From Nitrospirales bacterium (GTDB taxonomy: Bacteria > Nitrospirota > Nitrospiria > Nitrospirales > UBA8639): DNA of 64,000 nt. Shown in pieces: positions 43,068 to 50,554 of the stretch (its first letter is position 1; each line of letters opens with the position of its first letter). Where the stretch lies: contig JALDRK010000004.1 in assembly GCA_031315915.1 (NCBI GenBank), forward strand, positions 80,215-144,214. The letters are read 5' to 3'. The position numbers and the translations under genes are program-made. A model generated the notes under the pieces. It saw only the letters and a program-made list of their open reading frames with translations. It was not told the origin of the DNA and did no database searches.

Positions 43068-43786
43068 CTATAACTTTCTTATAAGATTTTTTGCATCGTG
43101 CGGCGCACACGCTTTCTGATCGTTGTCGAAATAACAAAACACGTCACGCCCGTTATCTTTCCATTTTTTAAATTTCTTCGCGTATGCGTTTAAACGGCGA
43201 CCGTCATACGATCCCTCATAGGCTTTTTCCGGGCCGTGCAGGCGGATATACACAAAATCCGCCGTTAGCTTCTCGGGCGAGCGGTAGTCTTTGTAATCGT
43301 AAATGCAAAGCGCAACGTTATGGTTCTTTAGGATTTGGTAAATCTCTTCTGTCAACCAGCTTTTATCACGGAATTCAAACGTATAGCGATGGCCGGATGG
43401 CAGAACCTTGATGAAATTTTTCAGCCTTTTAGAATTCACATGCCAGTTTGGTGGCAATTGAAACAAAACAGGGCCTGTTTTGTTGCCAAATGGTTTGATA
43501 GCTTTAAAAATTTTTCGGTACTGTCCCCCGGATCTTTTAGCTTTTTATGATGCGTTGCATAGCGGCTGGCTTTTATCGAAAAGAGAAAGTTTTTAGGCGT
43601 ATTTTTCCGCCAGGTATCAACGCTATTCTTTGATGGCAGGCTGTAGAAGCTATTGTTGAGTTCCGTGGCTTTAAAACTGTCTGCATAGATTTCAAGAAAT
43701 TCCGAACTGCCTATATTTTTCGGATAGAAGGATCCTTTCCATCCTTCATAACTCCAACCGGATGTGCCAACATAGATCTGTGCCAT
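43068..43786 (-). pseudogene. DUF72 family gene with a one-base frameshift
   Basis: Two frames together spell a DUF72 (YecE-like) protein. The first (start 43786) gives YVGTSGWSYEGWKGSFYPKN through SNHL; the second resumes with GNKTGPVLFQLPPNWHVNSK and ends at 43068. The join needs one extra G in the minus-strand TTTGGC at 43486-43488, so a single base was lost there (or miscalled). DUF72 proteins have a TIM-barrel fold, unknown function, and a typical length near 240 residues, which the joined frames restore. Codon use is more AT- and lysine-rich than its neighbours, which suggests transfer from another genome. A perfect CAAGGGTT element lies 211 bases upstream. Confidence 0.85.
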
Positions 43787-43996
43787 TATTACATCTGTTT
43801 AGCACTAAGACATTTACAATCGAAAACTGATCGAGGTTTCCAGGTTATCCAATCATTTTATTCCCAGCCTCATGACCGCAAAGCGAATCGGATATGCCGA
43901 TAGACAGCCATCATATTTCCTTCTACCTTCGAAGGGATTAAAAGGTTTCTCTCATCACTCATCATCACTATTATCCGACTGTCTGAATTAACGTGG

Positions 43997-44014
43997 AACT
44001 GTAATGAACCCTTG
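43997..44014 (-). promoter_or_regulatory. CAAGGGTT-N5-YAGTW element (perfect match)
   Basis: Minus strand CAAGGGTT, five bases, CAGTT, then CC as at 50313. It lies 211 bases before the DUF72 start, the largest gap of the assigned sites. Its flanks (GGAACTGTxATGAACCCTTG) almost duplicate those of the peroxiredoxin element. Confidence 0.5.
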
Positions 44015-44216
44015 AGAAATGACGTCAGACAAAAGCGGATCCATAGCCTCACTGCAGCCGCATGAGATACCCTCTAATCAGTCTCCCCTTGTTATCCAGG
44101 TGCTTCTCCATGCCTCTCTCCATTGCCCAAGCAGTACGTCCCTCCCTTGACAAAATTCCGGCATAATGTAACCATTGGATACATTGCGCCAGACAGCACG
44201 ATTCAGACATATCAAT

Positions 44217-44233
44217 CGTGAACGAGATTCACG
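44217..44233 (+). promoter_or_regulatory. Palindromic candidate operator upstream of imuB
   Basis: CGTGAA-CGAGA-TTCACG, perfect six-base arms with a five-base spacer, 51 bases before the imuB start. Position and symmetry fit a repressor site, perhaps LexA, but it is not one of the LexA boxes I know (CTGT-N8-ACAG, GAAC-N4-GTTC or GTTC-N7-GTTC). Confidence 0.45.
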
Positions 44234-44283
44234 CATGCGACATGATTCAAGTGGATGCATGACTTGAGATCTGATGGGTTTCC

Positions 44284-45501
44284 ATGAACCGTCACATTGT
44301 CTGCTTTACCATTCCCACGTTCCAAGTCGCTCTGGCTCGCCTTGAAGAGGCTTCTCTGACAACGCGGCCGGTTGCCGTTGCCCTTTCATCAAACCCGCGA
44401 TCCGTGATTACGGAGGCGTCGAAAGAAGCCCGGCGCGATGGCATCGTGACGAATATGTCCGTTGCCCAGGCTCGTCGACTCTGCCCTTCTCTCCATGTAC
44501 GCTCGCCTCGTCCCGATCGCATACGCCAAGCGAATCGCGCACTTTTACGTGTGGTAGAGCGGTTTACGCCAATCTGGGAATCGGTTCAGCCGGGACATTT
44601 CTATCTTGATTTGACAGGCACCACACGGTTGTTCGGCCCGGCGTGCGACACGGCCATGCGAATGCGGCAAGAGATCGCCCGGCAATATCGATTGAGTGGC
44701 ATGGCGGGGATAGGAAATAGCAAGTTGGTCTCGTACATGGCCTCAACATTGGTGGAGCCTCCTCAACTCTGTGACATTCGGTCGGGTTCAGAGGAAGCCT
44801 TTCTCGCGCCCCTCCCGGTCGATACGCTCCCGCTGACGGCAGCCTCCCGCAAGACCATCTTGATGAGACTGGATGATGTGAATGTCCGAACCTTAGGAGA
44901 GATCGCGCGAATACCGCTCGCCGACCTCGTGCCGGTATTGGGACAGCATGCCACTCTGCTGCATGCCTGGGCCCGCGGTATCGATCCATCACGGGTACTC
45001 CCTCCGGCGAGACAGCCCGGCGTTGAAGCCACGCTGAATCTGGAGCCCGGCGAACTTGATAGCAATCGGCTCCCCAGCCTGCTGTATCGTCTTCTCGAAT
45101 ACATTTGCCGTGAGTTACGCCGTCAGCAACGGCAATGTCATGAACTGACAATCCGCTTGCAGTATGGTGACAACGTCGAAGTCGAGCACTCTCAGCCTGT
45201 TCATCCGGGAACCTTGTGGGAAGTCGATCTGATGCCCTGTGTTTCTCGGCTGTTTGTTCGATGTTTTCGGAGGCGCATTCGCGTGCGAACGCTGACCGTA
45301 CGGGCAGGACATCCTTTGCCGGTGGCCGAACAGCTCACGCTCTTTGGATGGGACAATCAAGCGTCATCGATGGCCTCACGACCAGCCTGTCGCCTGGCGC
45401 TTGCCATGGATACCCTTCGTGTCCGTTTTGGACATGGAGTCATCGGGTGGGGAAAGGCACAACCGGATGCAGGCGTTCGTTCATCTTCACGTACATTCTA
45501 A
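44284..45501 (+). CDS. imuB: ImuB-like, catalytically inactive Y-family DNA polymerase
   Basis: 405 residues. The fold is that of a Y-family polymerase: a short N-terminal finger (IVCFTIPTFQVALARLEEAS), the palm phrase FYLDLTGTTRLFG (106-118), MAGIGNSKLVSYMAS and an HhH segment VRTLGEIARIPLADLVPVLG. The catalytic aspartates and glutamate are gone: the usual VDMDxF is CFTIPTF, and SIDE before the palm strand is QPGH. At 350-354 QLTLF is a textbook beta-clamp binding motif. ImuB acts as the adaptor that links DnaE2 to the clamp during SOS mutagenesis. It overlaps dnaE2 by 35 bases. No imuA precedes it here. Confidence 0.9.
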   Translation: MNRHIVCFTIPTFQVALARLEEASLTTRPVAVALSSNPRSVITEASKEARRDGIVTNMSVAQARRLCPSLHVRSPRPDRIRQANRALLRVVERFTPIWESVQPGHFYLDLTGTTRLFGPACDTAMRMRQEIARQYRLSGMAGIGNSKLVSYMASTLVEPPQLCDIRSGSEEAFLAPLPVDTLPLTAASRKTILMRLDDVNVRTLGEIARIPLADLVPVLGQHATLLHAWARGIDPSRVLPPARQPGVEATLNLEPGELDSNRLPSLLYRLLEYICRELRRQQRQCHELTIRLQYGDNVEVEHSQPVHPGTLWEVDLMPCVSRLFVRCFRRRIRVRTLTVRAGHPLPVAEQLTLFGWDNQASSMASRPACRLALAMDTLRVRFGHGVIGWGKAQPDAGVRSSSRTF

Positions 45502-48500
45502 CTATTCACCGATGGCCGGGGTCTCCTCGTTGGAGGACCTCTGCGAGACCGCGCAGGCACAAGGGTCCGATACCCTGGCCTTAACGGATACGAACGGATT
45601 GTATGGCGCGATGCGATTCGTAGATGTCGCAACGCGCTTCGGACTCAAGCCTATCCTTGGGGCGGAACTCGTTCACAAACAACATCGTGCAGTGCTCTTG
45701 GTTAAAACGACAGACGGCTATGACAATCTCTGTCGTCTGCTCTCAGCCCGTCATTGTGACAGCGCGTTTGATATGCTCTCGGCCGTTCCCCGGCATGCTC
45801 GTGGACTCATGGTGCTGTCGGATGATGCCGCCGCACTCACCATGTGGAAAAAACGAAGACTGCAAGATCTGTACGTCGAACTGACGCCCGGCGCCCTCAT
45901 GCATCACGCCGTGGCGTTGAGCCGACGAACCGGTCTGCCGCCCGTGGCAACCAATCGCGTACATTTTGTCCGGCGCGAACAGTTTTATCTTCACCGCGTC
46001 CTTCGCGCGATTGCGCTCAACACGACACTGTCCCTATTGCCACACGAAGCCTGTTGTGCGTCCAATCATTGGTTGGCTTCACAATCCGACATGACATTAC
46101 ACTATCCTCATGTTCCCGAAGCGTTACGAAACACGCGTCGAATTGCCGAGACATGTCATACCGACTGGGATTTCCAAGAGACAATCTTTCCCGCCTTTCG
46201 TCACTATTCCGATGCTCAGGCCTTTGCCGTGCTTGGGAGGAAGACATACGAAGGCGCTCGTCAACGCTATGGAGTCACACTTTCTCCTGAAGTCAGGGAT
46301 CGCATCAGGACCGAGCTCACGATGATTCGCCAGAAAAGGTTTGTTCAGTATTTTTTGGTCGTAGAAGACATTGTTCGTCAGTCTCCGAGGACCTGCGGGC
46401 GCGGATCGGCGGCTGCATCGATTGTCTCATATTGCTTAGGAATTACCCATGTCGATCCCATTCGTCATCACTTGTTTTTTGAGCGGTTTTTAAACGTCGG
46501 CCGTCACGATCCGCCCGATATCGACATTGATTTTCCCTGGGATGAACGGGATCGCATCCTGGATTACATTTTTGCCCGATATGGTGCCACCTGTGTCGCG
46601 ATGATCGCTAATCACAATACGCTTGGACTCCGGGCAGCCATTCGGGAAGTAGGAAAAGTCTATGGTGTCTCACCGTCTGAATTGAATGACGTGATGCCTC
46701 GAATCGTCCGTCAGAACGGCCTCGACTATCCTCGCATACATTTTTCTATCGATCGCGGGGCCGCTGCCCTCTGTCGGGCATTAGGCCTCACGGATCCTTG
46801 GCCGGAGATTGTGCGTGTGGCGGCTTCACTGGAAGGATGTCTGCAACACTTGAGTGTCCATTGCGGTGGAATCGTCATTGTGCCGGATGACATCCGGCGC
46901 TACGTCCCGGTTCAAATATCGGCTAAGGGCGTGGCCGTGATTCAATGGGAAAAGGATCAAGCGGAGGAAGCAGGACTGGTCAAACTCGACATCTTAGGCA
47001 ATCGTTCCCTGGCGGTGATTCGAGATACGATTGAAGCTATTGCCTGCCATACAGGCTATCGAGTGAACGAGTCAACATGGGATCCGATACATGATGCCTC
47101 GACAAGAAGCTTGATACTTCGCGCCGAGACCATTGGTTGTTTCTATGTGGAGTCGCCGGCGACACGCCTGTTGCTTAGAAAACTTTGGGCGGCGATGCCT
47201 GCCACGCGCCGCGCCCGACTGGATGTCTTCGAGTATTTAGTCATTGTCTCCTCGTTAATTCGTCCTGCGGCTCACCGGTACGTTCGTGAATTTGTCCGAC
47301 GGGCGCATGGAGAAGATCATCAGTCTGTCCATCCGATCGTGGAACAGACATTGGCCGAAACGCACGGCATTCTGGTGTATCAGGAGGATGTGAGCCGAAT
47401 CGCGATCGCCCTCGCGGGTTTTTCAGTCGAAGATGCCGATCAACTGAGAAAAGTATTGAGTAAAAAGCATAAGAAACATCAGTTGGAAGATTATAAAGTC
47501 CGGTTTTATCGCGACGCAGCCGAACGTGGTGTCTCCGGACAGGCCATTGAGACGGTGTGGGACATGATCATGAGTTTTACAGGATACAGTTTTTGCAAGC
47601 CGCATTCGGCCTCCTATGCACAAGTCTCATTTAAGTCTGCCTATCTTCGCGCTCACTATCCTGCGGAATTCATGGCAGCGGTGATCAATAACCAAGGCGG
47701 GTTTTATTCCACCTTTGCCTATCTTTCCGAAGCCCGCCGAATGGGATTGACGGTGCTGCCGCTCGACATCAATCTCAGTCACTGGAACTATACCGGTCAC
47801 GGGCAAACCCTCCGCATCGGTTTCATGCAGCTCAAAAGTCTTTCTCGAGAGTTTACAGAAAGGCTTCTCCTCGAACGGACAACCAATGGGCCGTTCCGCT
47901 CGTTTCGGGATTTTCTCGATCGAGTGGTCTATGAACCGGCCCAGGTACGGTTGCTGATCAAGGCGGGAAGCTTTGATCGTCTTGCCGGAGAAGTCACGCG
48001 CCCGGGCCTTATTTGGCGTCTTTACGCCACTCAGGCACAGGGAGACAGACAAGGGATGTTTCCCGGTTCCGGAACGCTGCCCTTTGCCGGCCTTTCTTGC
48101 CGAAGCATGCCGATCCCCGCAGATTATCCGCACACGCAAAAAATCCAGCATGAAATCGATCTGTTTGGTTTTCCGGTCACGGTGCATCCGCTGGAGTGGT
48201 ATGCCTCTTCCTCTGATGCCCGGCAGTGTATTCCGTCTTCCGAGATGCATCGGTATGTCGGCAAGCGCATTACCATGACCGGCTGGCTCGTTACGGAAAA
48301 ACCGGCCCGGACTCAACATAACGAGGCAATGGAATTTATCATGTTAGAAGATCTCACCGGCCTCTACGACGCGACAGTGTTCCCGAGAATTTTCCGCTTG
48401 TATGGTCATATGTTGTCAACCAATCGGCCGTATCTCTTGGAAGGCATTCCTGAAGAGGAGTTTGGAGCGGTGACACTGACCGTCCGTAAAGTGATTCTTC

Positions 48501-48628
48501 TGAGAGATACGAAGGCGTCGATTACGACTCAGAGGCGCGGCGCTCTTCGTTTACAGGATCCAGGGTTGAGGCAACCAGCGGATGAGGTCGGGATGCCGAC
48601 GTCCCGCCGCTGCCGTAGGGACGGGTAA
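45467..48628 (+). CDS. dnaE2: Error-prone DNA polymerase III alpha subunit DnaE2 (ImuC)
   Basis: 1053 residues from ATG at 45467 inside the 3' end of imuB. An earlier in-frame start would add residues from the imuB reading region. The PHP domain begins at once with HLHVHSNYSPM (H6, H8, H10). The polymerase active site has GRGSAAAS (311-318) and PDIDIDF (350-356). Later blocks FSVEDADQLRKVLSKKHKKH, FTGYSFCKPHSASYAQVSFK and the OB-fold near the end (ITMTGWLVTEKPARTQHNEA, then MEFIMLEDLTG) are those of DnaE2. It carries out damage-tolerant, mutagenic synthesis with ImuB. The last 40 residues are Arg-rich, and the 3' end overlaps the convergent VOC gene by 107 bases. Confidence 0.95.
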   Translation: MQAFVHLHVHSNYSPMAGVSSLEDLCETAQAQGSDTLALTDTNGLYGAMRFVDVATRFGLKPILGAELVHKQHRAVLLVKTTDGYDNLCRLLSARHCDSAFDMLSAVPRHARGLMVLSDDAAALTMWKKRRLQDLYVELTPGALMHHAVALSRRTGLPPVATNRVHFVRREQFYLHRVLRAIALNTTLSLLPHEACCASNHWLASQSDMTLHYPHVPEALRNTRRIAETCHTDWDFQETIFPAFRHYSDAQAFAVLGRKTYEGARQRYGVTLSPEVRDRIRTELTMIRQKRFVQYFLVVEDIVRQSPRTCGRGSAAASIVSYCLGITHVDPIRHHLFFERFLNVGRHDPPDIDIDFPWDERDRILDYIFARYGATCVAMIANHNTLGLRAAIREVGKVYGVSPSELNDVMPRIVRQNGLDYPRIHFSIDRGAAALCRALGLTDPWPEIVRVAASLEGCLQHLSVHCGGIVIVPDDIRRYVPVQISAKGVAVIQWEKDQAEEAGLVKLDILGNRSLAVIRDTIEAIACHTGYRVNESTWDPIHDASTRSLILRAETIGCFYVESPATRLLLRKLWAAMPATRRARLDVFEYLVIVSSLIRPAAHRYVREFVRRAHGEDHQSVHPIVEQTLAETHGILVYQEDVSRIAIALAGFSVEDADQLRKVLSKKHKKHQLEDYKVRFYRDAAERGVSGQAIETVWDMIMSFTGYSFCKPHSASYAQVSFKSAYLRAHYPAEFMAAVINNQGGFYSTFAYLSEARRMGLTVLPLDINLSHWNYTGHGQTLRIGFMQLKSLSREFTERLLLERTTNGPFRSFRDFLDRVVYEPAQVRLLIKAGSFDRLAGEVTRPGLIWRLYATQAQGDRQGMFPGSGTLPFAGLSCRSMPIPADYPHTQKIQHEIDLFGFPVTVHPLEWYASSSDARQCIPSSEMHRYVGKRITMTGWLVTEKPARTQHNEAMEFIMLEDLTGLYDATVFPRIFRLYGHMLSTNRPYLLEGIPEEEFGAVTLTVRKVILLRDTKASITTQRRGALRLQDPGLRQPADEVGMPTSRRCRRDG

Positions 48629-48980
48629 TGATTTCGAGCAAATGCCCGCTCGGATCCTCGAAATAGACTCCTCGCCCATCGTCCCACGTATTGATTTGCC
48701 GGGGCTCCCGGCGATAGGGATCGGCCCAGTAGGGTAAGTTCCGCTCAAGAATTCTTTCGAAGATATGATCAAATTCGATTTCGCTGACCAGAAAAGCATA
48801 ATGCTGAGCGGTGAGGTCGTCATGATCTTCAAGATAATCCAAGGAAGTATCCCCGAGCCGCACCACCGCAAACGGCCCCAAAATTATCGGAGGAGGAAGC
48901 CCCAGAATCTCCGTCAAAAATATAGCCGAGGCATTCTTGTCGTGCGCCGATACAATGGTATGGTTCAGCCGGATGGTCAT
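48522..48980 (-). CDS. VOC-superfamily protein
   Basis: 152 residues from the ATG at 48980 with GAGGAGGGCGGTC upstream. One full VOC module: IRLNHTIVSAHDKNASAIFL with H5 as first ligand, TAQHYAFLVSEIEFDHIFER in the second half, and GVYFEDPSGHLLEIITRPYG with the closing glutamate. Similar to glyoxalase/bleomycin-resistance proteins. Its final codons overlap the end of dnaE2 on the other strand by 107 bases. A perfect CAAGGGTT element lies 142 bases upstream. Confidence 0.9.
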   Translation of the reverse strand: MTIRLNHTIVSAHDKNASAIFLTEILGLPPPIILGPFAVVRLGDTSLDYLEDHDDLTAQHYAFLVSEIEFDHIFERILERNLPYWADPYRREPRQINTWDDGRGVYFEDPSGHLLEIITRPYGSGGTSASRPHPLVASTLDPVNEERRASES

Positions 48981-49121
48981 GACCGCCCTCCTCGTCCGGT
49001 AAATCGAGATTGGTGAGAATATGTCATGAATTCCTGGGAAGTGACTTCCCCTCTTGGATAAATGCCTGTCATACACGATATTTCCCCAAAATTTATGATT
49101 TCATAGATGAAAGCAAGACAA

Positions 49122-49139
49122 AACTGGGATAAACCCTTG
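49122..49139 (-). promoter_or_regulatory. CAAGGGTT-N5-YAGTW element (perfect match)
   Basis: Minus strand CAAGGGTT, five bases, CAGTT; 142 bases before the VOC gene start at 48980. Confidence 0.5.
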
Positions 49140-49196
49140 TCCGGAAGCTCGTATATTCGATACAACACGAGAATTGCTGGTCCCCGCCTCTCTTTT

Positions 49197-49214
49197 TCAG
49201 GGTTTTTAATAGTT
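49197..49214 (+). promoter_or_regulatory. CAAGGGTT-N5-YAGTW element (variant)
   Basis: TCAGGGTT, five bases, TAGTT; 109 bases before the 31-residue peptide start at 49323. Supports that the peptide is a real gene. Confidence 0.45.
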
Positions 49215-49322
49215 GGCCGCCATCCCGGATTTTCCTCATAATCCATCTCAGATACTGATTAGGAGATTCTTTTAATATATTGGACTCGAAACAATTGCGT
49301 TTCGAAAAAGGAGGTGAACAGC

Positions 49323-49418
49323 ATGAAATGGTTAAAAACGTTAGTAGGAATTCTCATCGTTATCGTACAATTGGTAGACGCTATATTCATGGTGAGACGA
49401 ATGGCGTGGGCGATCTGA
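49323..49418 (+). CDS. 31-residue membrane peptide
   Basis: Reads MKWLKTLVGILIVIVQLVDA then IFMVRRMAWAI. AAAGGAGGTGAACAGC immediately upstream is an ideal ribosome-binding site, a promoter-like element lies 109 bases upstream, and a perfect 12-base terminator hairpin follows 44 bases after the stop. So a promoter, start signal and terminator frame this tiny gene. One membrane helix with a basic C-terminal loop. Function unknown. Small single-span peptides often modulate larger membrane proteins. Confidence 0.7.
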   Translation: MKWLKTLVGILIVIVQLVDAIFMVRRMAWAI

Positions 49419-49461
49419 ACTCGGGAGCCGTGTCCCAGCAATCGTCTTGAAGTGGCATTTC

Positions 49462-49489
49462 GAAAGGGGACGAGGCTTCGTCCCCTTTC
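49462..49489 (+). terminator. Strong Rho-independent terminator
   Basis: Perfect 12-base stem (49462-49473 with 49478-49489, GAAAGGGGACGA) and a GGCT loop, followed by CCTCTTTT. It ends the 31-residue peptide transcript. Confidence 0.8.
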
Positions 49490-49598
49490 CCTCTTTTGAA
49501 AGCTACGCTTTCATTTACCGAGATGAGTGCTGAAGGATGGTTCCAGGTCAGGTAGCCGTCGTCATGATTGAGATGTCGGAATATGCACAAAATTCCGA

Positions 49599-50165
49599 TT
49601 AAATTTTCCCGACAAGATCCAGTCCGGGTTTTAGCGTTTTATCACCAGGATTCCAGTTAGCCGGACAGACTTCACCCTTGCCATCTCGGACATGAACTGC
49701 CGCCTGCAATTTTCTCAGGAATTCCCGACCATTGCGTCCGATGCTATTATCGTGAATTTCTCCAACCTTCAGCACCCCGTCCGGGTCAATGAGAAAACTC
49801 CCCCGTAAGGATACGCCTTCTTCTTCCAAATAGGTCCCAAACGCGCGGCTCAGCCGGCCGGTGGGGTCGGCAACCATTGGAAATTGGACCTGTTGAATGG
49901 CAGGCGAGATATCGTGCCATGCTTTGTGCACGAAGACGGAATCGGTACTCACCGCCAACACTTCCGCTCGCAGTTTCTGAAATTCCTGATAGAGCCCGCC
50001 CATTTCATGCAATTCAGTCGGACAGACAAAGGTGAAATCCCCCGGGTAAAACATAAGCACGAGCCACTGTCCACGATACTCGGACAATTCCACGGTGCGG
50101 ATCCGGTCACGGTGAAAGACTTGATAGGTACCATCCGGAATCGTCTGTCCGATTTGCATCATCAT
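49599..50165 (-). CDS. 2-Cys peroxiredoxin (AhpC/Prx type)
   Basis: 188 residues from the second ATG (50165), which is nine bases after GGAGG; the first ATG (50171) is too close. Peroxidatic cysteine in FYPGDFTFVCPTELHEM (about residue 48) and resolving cysteine in GEVCPANWNPG near 167 are both present, giving a typical 2-Cys enzyme. It reduces hydrogen and alkyl peroxides in the cytoplasm. A perfect CAAGGGTT element lies 148 bases upstream, and the catalase gene is divergent with its own element, so the two antioxidant genes appear co-regulated. Confidence 0.95.
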   Translation of the reverse strand: MMMQIGQTIPDGTYQVFHRDRIRTVELSEYRGQWLVLMFYPGDFTFVCPTELHEMGGLYQEFQKLRAEVLAVSTDSVFVHKAWHDISPAIQQVQFPMVADPTGRLSRAFGTYLEEEGVSLRGSFLIDPDGVLKVGEIHDNSIGRNGREFLRKLQAAVHVRDGKGEVCPANWNPGDKTLKPGLDLVGKI

Positions 50166-50312
50166 AAGCATTTGCCTCCTTTATTTCATAATCATATTCA
50201 TCATATGGATCATGAACATCCGGCGAAAAGGATTTTCCTACCATGCCGTAGGATTTTCTGCCTGATTCGATTAACAACCCAACTTATCCTACCTTCATCA
50301 ACATGACTCCGG

Positions 50313-50330
50313 AACTGTCATGAACCCTTG
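50313..50330 (-). promoter_or_regulatory. CAAGGGTT-N5-YAGTW element (perfect match)
   Basis: Minus strand CAAGGGTT, five bases, CAGTT; 148 bases before the peroxiredoxin start at 50165. Flanks match the element at 43997-44014. Confidence 0.55.
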
Positions 50331-50454
50331 GCATATGCTTTTCATGCTGATTCGGTTGGCTGATACTGACTCAGCAGGACGTCCCTGTTTTCAAATATCG
50401 TAAAAGCCATCGTGTGACATATTCAGGATATTCAGGGCTCTTCACACCCACTCT

Positions 50455-50472
50455 CCAGGGTTCTTGTCAGTA
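50455..50472 (+). promoter_or_regulatory. CAAGGGTT-N5-YAGTW element (one mismatch)
   Basis: CCAGGGTT, five bases, CAGTA; 83 bases before the catalase start at 50555. Confidence 0.5.
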
Positions 50473-50554
50473 TGTGCCGCCCATAGACTCCTATACTATA
50501 TAACGACTTCTTTCCGCTCAATAAATCCTTGGATGATAAAAAGGAGCGATTGGT

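Larger units (their letters stand above)
43787..44283. other. Divergent intergenic region before the imuB-dnaE2 cassette
   Basis: About 500 bases containing the CAAGGGTT element at 43997-44014 and a palindrome at 44217-44233. No imuA or lexA gene fits here. Two 60-codon minus-strand frames have no start signals. Confidence 0.45.
48981..49322. other. Intergenic region with divergent regulatory elements
   Basis: About 340 bases holding a perfect element for the VOC gene (49122-49139, minus) and a variant for the small peptide gene (49197-49214, plus). Nothing else seen. Confidence 0.45.
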
